Source: Symsagittifera roscoffensis (lineage: Eukaryota > Xenacoelomorpha > Acoela > Convolutidae). Taken from it: a stretch of DNA of 64,000 bases. A program made the translations under genes and the position numbers. Within the stretch, counting starts at the first letter, position 1. Every line of letters begins with the position of its first letter. The notes beneath the pieces are model-generated. The model saw only the letters and a list, made by a program, of their open reading frames with translations, had not been told where the DNA came from and made no database searches. Below are positions 8,949-18,600 of this stretch, piece after piece. Location: positions 49,307,011-49,371,010 of the forward strand of contig NC_087065.1 in assembly GCF_963678635.1 (NCBI RefSeq). The letters run 5' to 3'.

Positions 8949-9413
8949 TCAAGCTCCTTTTTGCGATTCTCCAATTCTTTCGTGGTCTCCAGAGCCATCC
9001 ACCAAGGCCGAGCAGTTTTCCTCGTCGCATTCTTCTCGAGAGGATTGCACGTCACTTGCTTCCAATGACCTGGTGTTGCGTCGAATGCCACTCCTTCCGG
9101 ATGTCCACTTCACACGTCTGTTCACTCGTCGAAGCCCTTTGTTCACGTTTGTCTTTTGGGGTTTGAAGTCATCCTCCGTTCCCGGGGTCATCGGGGCTTT
9201 CATTTCCCGTATCACTTCGGTTAGCCTCCTGGGTGCTAAGCCGCTCTTGTAGGCCGCTGTTTTCCCTCGCGCTAGAATCATGGGAGCAGTCTCAATAAGA
9301 TTTTTCTCCGAAACCGCATGCAACGAAAGACTCGCTTCCTCTGTCCCCTGTTTCCTTTTCCTAGACCTTATTCCCTTACTCGGGGGCGTTGTCACCTCTA
9401 TCACTGACTCCAA
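8949..9413 (-). pseudogene. C-terminal tail of helix-rich protein, element M
   Basis: A 154-codon S/T/K-rich stretch, nearly identical to 2175-2639. It includes TTPPSKG and TPGTEDDFK motifs suggesting a disordered tail. It overlaps the preceding ORF (9964-9401) by 13 bp in a shifted frame. The same shift is present in L2, so the frameshift predates the L2 copying, or the overlap is a genuine frameshift site. Confidence 0.5.
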
Positions 9414-9964
9414 TTCTTTGTCCAGGTCCCTCTTTTCCGATTCTTGCCTCCCCGCTCTTTAGCCTTAAGAATATTAGTATCTTTATTCATATTACTAGTC
9501 TTACATTTGTCATCTACCTCAGCACTTAATTTTTTATCATCAGTCTTTTTGTTCAGAGTAGAGCTATCTTCACATGGGTTGGCCCCGGTGATCTGCTTCT
9601 GCTTCCTTAGGCCAATCATCTTCTCGAGCAGCCCTTCTCTTCCCTTCTCGTCCAGTCCAGTACATATCAGGACTGGCTCTTCAAACTTCACCACCGTGCT
9701 CCATAACTCCTCCTTGAAGTCATCTACTCCACGCACCTTGTTTTCCGCCCTCTGGTTGCATTCGTCCAGGAAACTTTGCCACGCCTCCTCGTCCAACGTA
9801 CCCAAGAACATGTCTTTGTTGCCCTCCAAGGTGTTCTCCTCCCTTGCTTCGTCGGTTAGGAGCACCATGCCCATGTTGGATGGTTCACTCGTTAGTGGTA
9901 GCTCAAGATTCTTCCGTGGAGATCCCAAAGAAGGGGGGGGCTGTGTTTGCCCAGACGTCCCCAC
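9401..9964 (-). pseudogene. Middle segment of helix-rich protein, element M
   Basis: A 187-codon open stretch with the same translation as 2627-3190. It contains the Pro-rich linker and the LDEEAWQSFLDECNQ helical segment. It is separated from the upstream stretch (10370-9981) by one stop and 16 bp, suggesting one broken protein. Unknown function. Confidence 0.5.
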
Positions 9965-9980
9965 TCAGCGCTTGTAGTAG

Positions 9981-10370
9981 CTAACGTGTGGTGCCGGTGC
10001 TAAACTCCCTGTTCGTCACCCCTCCGTCTGGCGTATTTCCCACCTCCATTTCCTCTCCAGCTTCGCTGAGAGTTTCGTCCAACCTCTCCCCCTCTCCTGA
10101 CTGTGGCTGGTTCCTCTCTAGCGCGGCAGTGAACCTGTTCTCCACTGGAAGGTTCCTTCTGTCTCCTGGGGTTCCCAGAGACAGGGTTGAAGGTGTCGTC
10201 GGGTCTGCTGTCTTGTACTCGGTGAGGGATACATACAGGGGTCCTGCTGCATTCAGCCTTTTGCCTTCTTGCCTCAACTCCAACTCCTCCAGACCATAAC
10301 GCGCTCGGTACTTTCTCGTTGCAAACATCATCTTGTCCTTCAGTGCCATATGACCCTCCTCCACTATCAT
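9981..10370 (-). pseudogene. Helix-rich protein segment EEGHMALKD, element M
   Basis: 129 codons, overlapping the end of 10930-10367 by 4 bp. It begins near EEGHMALKDKMMFATRKYRAR and continues into an acidic TPDGG tail. Equivalent to 3207-3596 in L2. The plus-strand family has a diverged counterpart (about 55880-56010) with a similar G-rich/charged transition. Confidence 0.5.
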
Positions 10371-10930
10371 CTTTCCATCGTCATAAATTGGCAGTTTATT
10401 TCGAGTCCAGCCTCCTCAAGTGTTCTCAAGGCATCTCGAACCTCAAACTTAGGGGGCATCGAGCCTCGCGTCTTCTTTGCTTGTGTAGCCCACGAACTTA
10501 TCTTAATCTTGCACGTATGGAAATACACTGCTGCAGAATATCCAATAAACATAGGATCCCAGCCCTCCGTGAACTCTCTCTGTTGCCTCTCTACCGTGGC
10601 TCTCGCGTGCAGAGAAGGGAGCAACAGAGGGTTGTTCATTCCCAAGGTCATTCTTCTCACCGTGGGGAACTCGGGGACGGCAGCAGGGAGGACATCCCGC
10701 TCTAGAATCGTTTCCCATTCCTTCTTCGTGAATTCGAAACTTTTCGTCCACGCCGGGATTCTCAAGACTTCCCTCTTGTCGCTCGTCACTGGATTCAGGT
10801 TCCAAAACTTGGGATAGACCTCGATGGGGCCCCTGATTCTGCACTGCAGTTGTCCCCTGAAATTGTACACCACTAACTCTGGATCTTTCACTTTTTCAAA
10901 AAGTACCGTCTCGCTCATCTGCAATCTCAA
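10367..10930 (-). pseudogene. Helix-rich protein core segment, element M
   Basis: A 187-codon stretch, the longest uninterrupted part of this protein. Order: MSETVLFEKVKDPELVVYN, RGPIEVYPKFWNLNPVTS, FPTVRRMTLGMNNPLLLPSL, FTEGWDPMFIGYSAAVYF. Each has a diverged match in the plus-strand family: LLFGKIAVSDMTVENFN and FPKLWNL (47210-47340; 55395-55520) and SMDPCFVSKNAAVLHQ (55748-55800). Conserved order across two diverged elements argues for a real, once-selected protein. No known fold recognised. Confidence 0.6.
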
Positions 10931-11261
10931 GCCCTCTTGTCTGCGCAGTTGAGTGCTGTCCCAGCTAGAATGCTGATCAGGCTCACATGCACAACTGAAT
11001 GTCGATACGCCACCACAAGTGGATTTGGGAATGCATACGTCACTGCTGGCCCGTAAACGCAGGTCACCACTTACCCAAGCCTCTGATCATCCCCAGTGGG
11101 TCAGATCTCATGGCCAAACACCAGTCAGTAAGAAGAAGTATGCCTCCTTTCGCCTCTCTTAACTCTTCTCTCGTCTTGGATTTTCTCTCTTCGCCCGTCA
11201 AGTATCGATTTTGCATCAGAATGTACTTCACAATCAATGTCTTTAGTCCGGCAGCACACTT

Positions 11262-11588
11262 CTACGAATAAGTCTCCATACTCGAGTGAGCCTTCCTCAC
11301 CGACAGGGGTTCACCATACTTCATCAACCGATGGAACACTGTCAATTCCCCATGCGTCAAGAGTATCAGCGTCAGATACCCGTCAATCCGTAGTGTTACC
11401 ACGCCCCTTCTGAACATGTACGCTGGCTCCATATTGAAGAGGTACCTGAGGTACACCACATACAAGGCCAGCAAGAGGTTGATGGGCATACTCAAGAGCT
11501 CCTGTACGAACGCTTCAACGATGGTGTTTCCTGCGTAGAACACCTCTTTCAGATACTTATTCTTCCAGCATGGACTCAAGAATCTCAA
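11262..11588 (-). pseudogene. Helix-rich protein, hydrophobic-core segment, element M
   Basis: A 108-codon stretch starting RFLSPCWKNKYLKEVF, with the hydrophobic helix LLSMPINLLLALYVVYLRY and then VTLRIDGYLTLILLTHGE. The plus-strand counterpart is AEIYPGFSRYLILEFLK...QKLRLDGLLTMIAIT (46560-46770). Between this and 10930 lies a broken stretch (11262-10931) without an open frame but with continuing homology to L1. The hydrophobic helix is a possible membrane segment; this is inference only. Confidence 0.55.
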
Positions 11589-11636
11589 GATCTCGTAGTC
11601 CTTCCTAATCTTCAGATCGACCTTCGCATGATTCGT

Positions 11637-12176
11637 TCAGAAACCCCCAACAGTGATTTCATTAGCTGCTGTGACAAATCTCCCCTCTAGCTGCTCCTCA
11701 AGAAAATTCCATATTAGTATGATGAGGGGTGGAGCACTCTCACTCGTCTGTTCCTTCGCAACCTCAAGCCTCGGGTTCAGAAACTGCCACCTCCCTCTTT
11801 CTTGTGTAAAGCGATATCCTATCGACTCTAGTTGTTTCTCGGCCGCGGCCACATTCTTTCTTTCATGATTTGGTCCTCTCGCGCTGCTGGTGGAGTTCGT
11901 GATTGTCAAATCTATGCTCCGGAAACACAGACTGGCTGTTAGATGGGTTATCGCGGGATGATCGTACCCAATCTCCGGGTTGAACTTCAGCTGTCTGGCG
12001 ACCTTCGACACCTCAAGGCAGAGAACCTCATCCAGCACAATTAAGGTATCTGCCAACTCGTAGAATCCACTCAGAGCATGAGATACATCCGCCCATGCCG
12101 CTACCAGTTCAGACTTAAGAAGTCTCAAGTTTGTTGGCTCCAGCTCACATTCGGAGCGGACATAAGCATCCGCCAC
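11637..12176 (-). pseudogene. Helix-rich protein N-terminal segment, element M
   Basis: A 179-codon open stretch. The N-terminal part (ELEPTNLRLLKSELVAAWAD, LADTLIVLDEVLCLEVSKVA, HPAITHLTASLCFRS) is absent from L1/L2, which join at KNVAAAEKQLESIGY. It ends at a stop after ANEIT, a few bases before the FLSPCW segment, through a small insertion (aaccccca) near 11640 that L1/L2 lack. Plus-strand counterpart not clear by eye. Unknown function. Confidence 0.5.
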
Positions 12177-12299
12177 GCATTGCCCTCCGCTTTCAAGATC
12201 AATATTGAATACACGAACTGCAATGCTGGTGGCATGCTCGCGTATCCTGGCGATGAAATGAGTACTACTGTCGTTTTTGGTCCAAATGGAGAAGCTAGC

Positions 12300-12480
12300 T
12301 CCTCCACCTCATTCATTGCTGCAAACGGCGTCTGAATAGCTTCCCAGATCTACTTGGGAGTTGGTTCAGCGCCTTTCAAATGCTCCAGAAGGCCCGCCGC
12401 ATGCAGGTGGTCATTCATCCCCGCGAATAGCAACAGCTCTGGCTCGCACAGCGTCTCCGATTTTATAGCCTCTATCATTG
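12300..12480 (-). pseudogene. FAGMNDHLH segment linking SGNH domain and helix-rich protein, element M
   Basis: Minus-strand frame reading PELLLFAGMNDHLHAAGLLEHLKGAEP, then a stop, then IWEAIQTPFAAMNEVEELAS. The plus-strand family has VVFAGINDHLHSSEPATAEAAVWPAIKDVLESM at 40480-40600, 45965-46085 and 54130-54255. The G-x-N-D tetrad resembles block III of SGNH hydrolases, so this may be part of a second SGNH-like domain downstream of the first. Conservation is clear; function is inference. Confidence 0.45.
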
Positions 12481-12637
12481 GTCTTCCAGGTCCAGATCCT
12501 TCATTCTCTCGAGATATCGGGCTTTGCTCGCCTCTCCTGGACTCTCCATCTTCATATTATCCACCACCACCACCGAGGACATTACCGAGCTCTAAGTGTT
12601 GATGATTCTTCCTCGTCTCCTTCCATCGGCGTGGCTC

Positions 12638-13320
12638 CTAATAGCCTACTCCTGCTGCTCTTTGAGCTTTCTCTCGAGTCGGTCCTTCCTCCCAAGCGAT
12701 CATACAAAGGCCTAGTAGTGAAAAAGGGAGGTATTGGGGTGGACTAAAGATAAACTTGTCTGACTCCAGCAGGTTTATGTGCCTTTGGAAGACACCATTC
12801 AGCCATTCCGTACCCCTGGGCCTATCAAAGTGGATGCCATCCGAAGAAGCATCATCCCGATGGGAGTGCCCCATCATGCTTGCTACATCGAGTAGTTTCA
12901 CGGGGAGTACGCTTCTCTGCTGTATCTGCCTGATAATCTCATTGAGATTGCGCACTCTGTCATTCATCTCCCTCGCGTTGTGATCAGCCATCATGTTATA
13001 CGGGATGATACAAATAATGAGTATGGCTAGATCTAGATAGATCTTCAACTCCTCAAGAAATGACTCATCTTCTCTTGTAGCCTCATCAGTTTCCTCTACT
13101 CGCCTCTGGACACGTCATTGGTTCCCAGCATCAGCGTGACCGTGTAGATCTTCGTCATCTCCAGCATTTCCAGCGATGCCAGCATCTGGCGTGCTGCAGC
13201 ACCAGAGAAATTCAAGATCCCCACCTGCCAATGCGCCTGGATTCGTGTTTACACCCGTATCAGGCTGTCCCCTATTATCAATCTGTCCCGGTATCAGGCT
13301 GTCCCCTCGGATATCCTGCT
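12638..13320 (-). pseudogene. SGNH/GDSL hydrolase-like domain, element M
   Basis: On the minus strand, about 13275-13255 reads LIIGDSLIRV (block I, nucleophile Ser in GDS). After SGAAARQMLASLEML comes LMLGTNDVSRG (block III, G-x-N-D) at about 13150-13120. After a frameshift, 13048-12638 carries EMNDRVRNLNEIIRQIQQ and SSDGIHFDRPRG (block V, D-x-x-H). The order and spacing fit an SGNH hydrolase, a family including esterases and lipases. Breaks: a stop after LIRV, a stop after VSRG and one frameshift near 13060. Substrate unknown. In the plus-strand family the same domain lies just after a coiled-coil ORF. Confidence 0.7.
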
Positions 13321-13338
13321 CTGAGTGAAATATTCAGC

Positions 13339-13599
13339 TCAAGAAGCGTCGGGGAAGGCATCCCTCCTCGTGCGCTGCGCCGCTGTCCAATCCATCCGGT
13401 TTTGCCTGTGATAGACACCGTCCGTGTTCTTCTTGTAAATTGCGATGATTACGCTCCTCACAGGGTGTTCTCTCCAGATCGGTGGTCGCTCTTCTCGTTC
13501 TGAATTCTCTCGATCCCTTGACTGCAACCTCTCTTGCAACTCCCTGAGGCGCGACGTGCCCGTTCCGGTCTGACTACTGCTGGTATAACTGGGCGTCAA
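13339..13599 (-). pseudogene. Charged coiled-coil-like segment before SGNH domain, element M
   Basis: 86 codons, with SRLRELQERLQSRDRENSERE typical of a coiled coil or charged helix. It occupies the same place as the coiled-coil ORF of the plus-strand family (38322-38666), just before the GDSL block, though sequence similarity is weak. It may be the remnant of the N-terminal part of the second polyprotein. Confidence 0.4.
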
Positions 13600-13854
13600 A
13601 CCCGGCAGCGAGATTTATATTAAAGGCCTAACTGGGTTTGCCTCTAGATTGCGCAGGGAGGGAACCGGTTCGGGCTTCTAGGCCCTCATTCATGTGTTCT
13701 TGTGCCACACGGTCCAAGTTGAAGCGACAGCCCGCTCGAGGAGCTTCGTCTTTCTCCATTCACGACTCCGTTCTCGATCTCGTGGCACCCGGTTCAGTCG
13801 TGGTCCTCTTTTTCTCTTTCCCAATCGCGACCGCTTGTTGCCTCCTTTGTAGGC
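13600..13854. other. Spacer between macro-like and SGNH segments, element M
   Basis: No convincing coding segment. It includes a small local duplication (cctcctttgtaggcagcctcctttgtagcc, 13838-13868) at the point where similarity of the macro-like domain to the plus-strand copies ends. Confidence 0.4.
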
Positions 13855-14911
13855 AGCCTCCTTTGTAGCCAACATCACGTGCTCGGGGTCTATCGTGTTC
13901 CTGTCATTGACCATCGTCAACAGAAAGCACAGATATTTGCCGGGAATATGTGAAACTGAAGGAGGAAACGCAACCATTCCTCCCAACCCTGGCATCTGCC
14001 TGAATAGAAACTCCACGTTCTGATATTCTCGTTCTGACTTCTGACGTTCTGACTGGAAAGAGACTCCACGTTCTCAAGTCTCTTTCAAGTCTCGTGTTGA
14101 AGCTCCTATCCGCTGTTATGCAGGTCGCACTCATCCTATCTGACAAAAGGAAGTCGCTGTCTGTGATCAGAATGTTATCTGAATATTCGTTCGGTATCTC
14201 GAACTTTGTCTTGAAATTTGTTCCTATGGTAGGCTCAGCTTTCTCTTGATCCAGTTCCAACCCGTTAGTCTCTTTTACTTCCCTGATCTTCTTTATCATC
14301 AAATTTTTGGCGTGGGTAGGTCCTACCCCCACTCCCCGGACAAAAATATTTATCGACGTCCCCGTCGATAGTGCTGGGTTCAAGTCATCGGGTGGTATTT
14401 CTAGTGGCCGATCTGTGGCTATCCAACCAAATAGTGGATTTCCTGTCTTCACATGTTTCGTTGCTGACACGTCTACTCGTTGGATGTTTTGCGCCTCCCT
14501 TTCGTCAGTCTCAAGATTATGCATCCAATCCAGCACCCTCAGGTTTGTATTTTCCCTTCTTTCTATCTCGCTCTGTTCCAGGTCTATTTCTCGTTCCGGC
14601 ACGGAGTAGTCTCCTTGCAAGGAGTGCTCGCTGTCGTTGATGATCTGCCATTCTTCATTGACTACCAGGGCGCCCGCGTTCACCAATTCCTCTCCTATCT
14701 CATCGGGTTGTATCTTGTCAATCAAGAAGTCGTCACCATACCTGTTGTGTCTCATGCCTGTCCGTTTGCGATCGCCTTTTCTCGTCTCTGTGGTCATTGG
14801 CTGGTCTGGTTCTGTACACACCTCATTTTGTTCTGGATCATTCCAATCTTCTTCCGCGAAAGTTCCTTCGTCCGAATCCACCTCTATCTTCTCGTTATCA
14901 TCCATGCTCAC
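13855..14911 (-). pseudogene. Linker plus N-terminal half of macro-like domain (TARG1 type), element M
   Basis: 335-codon ORF 14911-13904 plus a frame change near 14050 into 14016-13855. N-terminal part: acidic linker with RHNRYGDDFLIDKI and NTNLRVLDWMHNLE, matching YNPYGDNFVVDR and LTNLRLLVW of unit C (50340-50560). Then FVRGVGVGPTHAKNLMIKKI and the macro-like start ILITDSDFLLSDR..ATCITADRSF, continuing after the frameshift as PGLGGMVAFPPSVSHIPGKY, LCFLLTMVNDRNTIDPEHVM. The pattern resembles TARG1/OARD1-type macro domains (GDLF.., AHCISED, GRYIYYLITK). The C-terminal half present at 37390-37560 is missing here. Confidence 0.55.
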
Positions 14912-15000
14912 GTCCTCGTTGCCGTCATTCTTTTCTCTGGTGCTTTTCTGTTTATCTCACATGCTGGTTCTACCAGTAGGTACTCTAGTCCTTCCATGTT

Positions 15001-15385
15001 CTATGGCACACACCAAAGTTCCGGAGATGGGACGTGAGGTTTCCGATTTTCGTAGTGAGCCGCACGCCCTGTACTCGAGTGATAGAACCATCCCTGCTGA
15101 TGTACCTCTGTTATCCTAAACGGTCCTCTCCATTTCTTCAGTAATTTTTGAATCCCTTTTGGGGGTATGACGTTCTGGAACACCCAGACGTATTGTCCCA
15201 CAGCATACGGTTTTTCCTGAAATAGTTTTTCATCGTACTTTTTCCGCTGTCTCATCTGTGCCTGCGCCGTGTTCCTTCTACGGAGCTCGTTCAATTCTTG
15301 TTGTCTCCTGACCGCTTCCTTCACGTATGCCTGCGACGACGTCTTCTTCCCTTCGTATTCCGGATAGAAGAATGTCAAGGGCATT

Positions 15386-15421
<36 letters not shown>

Positions 15422-15625
15422 AGTCAATATCATAAAAGGACTGATCCCTGTTGTTGAGTGCTGTATGCTGTTATACGCCCCTACCTTTTGTGGCTGATAT
15501 TTGTCCCAATCTGTCATCTATCTCGAGCAATATACCCTGAGCCTGTTCACCAGAGTTCTGTTCTGCCTTTCTACTAATCCGCTCGTTTGAGGATGGTAGG
15601 TTGTCAAGTGCGCTTGAGCAATATG
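15001..15625 (-). pseudogene. Integrase C-terminal half with GPY/F module, element M
   Basis: From 15625 the minus strand reads TTYHPQTSGLVERQNRTLV, giving the third catalytic residue (Glu) of the DDE triad, then a stop, then 15517-15278 with WDKYQPQKVGAYNSIQHSTT. A (GA)n microsatellite at about 15388-15420 interrupts the frame as RERERE repeats. 15384-15001 continues FYPEYEGKKTSSQAYVKEAV, then KKYDEKLFQEKPYAVGQYVW and KLLKKWRGPFRITEV, the GPY/F module of gypsy integrases, ending AAHYENRKPH. The module tethers integrase to chromatin or multimers. Broken by one frameshift, one stop and the microsatellite. Confidence 0.85.
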
Positions 15626-16507
15626 CTATCTCCTCATCAGTTCCTTTTTCAGGTCCCCCACGAAGGCCTTCCCATTGTCTGACTGGAATGTCATCGGACA
15701 ACCATAGCATGATATCCAGTGTGTTATCAAATGATCACAAGTCTCTTCCGCTGAGGCCTTCTGACATGGCACCGCTTCTGCCAGTTTTGTGAATTGGTCT
15801 ATGATTACCAGTATCTGATTATATCCCGAGTCCGTGATGCAGATCTTCTGATGATCTATCTGCACGACCTCTTTAAATTCCGCGCTTTCCACGGATTTAT
15901 GTGGGAATTTCATTTTTCTAGGGTCATTCACTTGCAAACACGACAAACATGCGTTCAACCACCTTTCGCAAGACTTTCGCAAGCCTGAACAATCAAACCT
16001 GTGTAGTATTTTTTGTTGTACCTTGTCTATCCCCTGATGTCCCATCTGGTCGTGAGATCTGAACAACACTTCCGTCTGGTGTAGTCGTAGTAATATGATG
16101 AGATTATGCCTGTGTAATATCTTTTCCTCATATTTCCTCTTGCAGGCTACCACACCATCAACTCTGTGATAGAGTAAGTCCATTCTCTCCTTGTAGAACT
16201 GGCTCAAGATCTTGTAACTATCTTCCTCCAGGTCAGCTTTCTCCTTTTCTCCAGTCCGGATCCATTTAGAGAGGTTGCTCTTCATCTTGTCATTCTTCTG
16301 GGCTCGTATCAGATCCGATAGTCTGTATCTCGCTTTGACGTGTCTCTTCAATACCATCATTTGGCCATTCAGTTCTCCGGGACTGTGGATGTCGTCTTTT
16401 AGCTTAACGCAAACTATCCTTCTCAAGACCTCCCTGTCATCATCCGGTTCTAGGTTCGTCCTGACGTTTGAGTTGCACGATAGCTCCCTGAATGATTTCC
16501 TTGACAC
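15626..16507 (-). pseudogene. Integrase N-terminal and catalytic core, element M
   Basis: 293-codon ORF. The N-terminal part (DDREVLRRIVCVKLKDDIHS, LEEDSYKILSQFY) precedes a zinc-binding region with H-x4-H (SHDQMGH) and C-x2-C (ACLSCLQ). The catalytic core starts EVVQIDHQKICITDSGYNQ (first Asp), includes LVIIDQFTKLAEAVPC, and has MTFQSDNGKAFVGDL (second Asp). The Glu lies in the next frame at about 15575, giving roughly the D-35-E spacing. It inserts element cDNA into the host genome in the nucleus. In this copy a frameshift at 15625 separates the Glu. Confidence 0.9.
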
Positions 16508-17055
16508 CGCTATTTTCTCAAGCTCTTCTCCTCCGTTCTAGGTAGTACGTTCCTGCGGAAGAGTAAGTTTGTAGCTCTCTGTCGTGGTGCCTCATTTTCT
16601 CCTCTGCTAATATCATGCAAAGACTGTCTTGGTCATCACCACTCTTCTCTGAGTCATCCTCCCATTCAACCAATTCCCCGGATAAATTTTCTTCCTCAAT
16701 GTATCTTTATGATTTCGACCGCTCCCCGGTTTCTTGATCTGGTCCTAGGTGTTCGGCTTCCTTCTTGAAAGTAACTTTCTTCTTCCGAAGCGTAGTCTGT
16801 CTTATTACGTCCTCTGGGATCTTCTCGACCAGTTTTCTCACGTTTTCTTTGCCGTCAGGTTGCCTTATTGTTGAGTCCTCGCCTTGAGCCGCTTCCCCTC
16901 TTTTCAATATAGTGATTTCCGGTTTGTCTCTATCATTGTTCCGGGCTACCGCTTTATCGTCGTCTAGTTTCTCGAGTATATTTCCTCAGATTTTCTCCTA
17001 TCGTCACCCTTCCTGTTTGCACTTCATTGGGATCATAGCCTTTTGCTTTTAGTGT
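16508..17055 (-). pseudogene. RNase H-integrase spacer, element M
   Basis: Poorly conserved acidic/basic linker with one open stretch (16907-16707: KLVEKIPEDVIRQTTLRKKK). The corresponding spacer in the plus-strand family is at about 35300-36000. The region is frame-shifted and has stops. No domain recognised. Confidence 0.45.
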
Positions 17056-17711
17056 TTACCTTACTACCTTCGACTTGAGCATCATTTCCATTAGCATCCC
17101 TGTTTTCTCTTCGGGAATTTCTTCCGTCTCATGTTCTGCTGGTAACTCGTGATGGTCCTCTTTTGGTTTCCCTGACTTGTCAAGCCACCTCGTGAGTTGA
17201 GGACTGTCATACGTCTCCTTGTCCATAAACGAGAAGCCATTTTTGACCTCCGGCCTGTCGGTCTCCTTTTGCTCCTGTCTCTCGTCAAATTCCGTCTTTT
17301 TGCTCAAAATGTCGTCGTTCTGATGGTTATCCCTTGTTCTGTGCTCAATAACCATGTAGTAACCATCCAGGCGCACTATCCATCTCCCGATGTAGCTCTG
17401 TTCCATTGAGTACGTTTCTAACCAAATGAGTGCTCTGTTGTCGACTCGTAGCTTGAATGGGTCGCTGCCAGGTATGATCTATATTTTTCCACAAAGGTCA
17501 CTACCACGAACATTTCTGCTTTGGGTGCACCGTATTTCATCTGTGTATCACTCAAGACTTTGCTCCCGTAAGCTATCGGTCTCAAGAATGTCTTTCCATT
17601 CCATTCCTGTTCTTGGTGGAGTATTCCAGAGATCGCTACCACCGATGGATCTGTGTCCAGCACGTACAATCCCTTTTCCGTGGGCATCCCCAGCACTGGT
17701 GCTTCGCACAA
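17056..17711 (-). pseudogene. RNase H domain, element M
   Basis: 17711-17418 contains APVLGMPTEKGLYVLDTDPS, then VAISGILHQEQ, RPIAYGSKVLSDTQMKYGAP, and KAEMFVVVTFVEKYRSYL, the typical gypsy RT-linked RNase H beginning. 17406-17056 continues with SYIGRWIVRLDGYYMVIEH and KHQN-like RDNHQNDDILSKKTEF. The canonical DAS is DPS here. The enzyme would remove the RNA strand during reverse transcription. Broken by a frameshift near 17415. Confidence 0.85.
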
Positions 17712-17753
17712 CTACGTTCTTATTCTTTGGTTTGATTCCTTCGCTGTCTTATT

Positions 17754-18600
17754 TCACCTGAACTTCTCACGCTTGTGCCTCATGAGTTGTTGCATTGGAT
17801 ATACTTTGTCCGAATAGCCCTTGATGAACACCCTGTAATAGTTTGCGAAACCTAAGAAGCTCATCAACTGGTGTTCTGTTTTTTTTTGCGATTTCCCAGT
17901 CAGTACTCCCTCTACCGCATCTGGGTCTGGTCTAATACCATGTTTGTCCACCATTCTTCCCAGGTAATTGATCGAGTCCTTGAGAATTTCAGACTTCGAT
18001 GGCTTGCACTTCAGTCCTGCTCTCTTCCTACAAGCAAACCCCTCGTCCAGTCGTTCAATATGGGCCTCCAGTGTGGGTGTTGCAATCACCACGTCATCTA
18101 TGTGGCACATAACTAAATTGCCATATTTCTTCGTTACGCTCGTCAGCGCTTGTGCCATTAGTCGTTAAGAGGTGGCTGTCGCATTGCAGAGGACAAAGGG
18201 CATCCTCTTCCTTTGAAACAATCCCAGTTCGCATGCAAAACCCGTCTTGTGTCTGTCATGCTTACTCAGTGGTACCTACCTGCCCAAAATTCGACCTTAG
18301 ATCAAGAGTTGTGAAAAATTTTGCGCGTCACTTAATTTTGAGAGACTTTCATCTATCCTAGGAATGGGATAGGCATCATTCATCGTGTCGGAGCTCAGAT
18401 ATCGAAAGTAACAACAAAATCTAAGCTGATCTCCTTTCTTTTCAGCCATCACTACTCAAAACGTCCACGGTGATTTGGATGGTTCTATCATGTCATACTC
18501 TAGTAGGGTCTCTATCTCTTTTCTACAAGCATCCGATTTGTTTGGGGTCATACGCCTCGCCCCTCCCTATGCGGCACCGCCGATTCTTCTAACTCTATTT
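17754..18600 (-). pseudogene. Reverse transcriptase, element M
   Basis: 18158-17754 is open: MAQALTSVTKKYGNLVMCHI then DDVVIATPTLEAHIERLDEG, GLKCKPSKSEILKDSINYLG and MSFLGFANYYRVFIKGY, the palm/thumb of a gypsy RT. The active-site box reads HIDD, with His for the usual Tyr. Upstream (18590-18170) the fingers/palm are frame-broken but recognisable: KKGDQLRFC, DAYPIPRIDESLSKL, KTGFACELGLFQRKRMPF, CNATAT. The motif A region (about 18310) is degenerate. It is non-functional in this copy. Confidence 0.9.

Noticed and set aside
14480-15119. Plus-strand ORFs of 160-185 codons with hydrophobic stretches
   Set aside because: Antisense to the M linker/macro-like region. The hydrophobicity comes from the acidic codons of the minus strand read in reverse.
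15278-15517. RERERE repeat as a functional RE-type domain
   Set aside because: It is a GA microsatellite interrupting the integrase frame.
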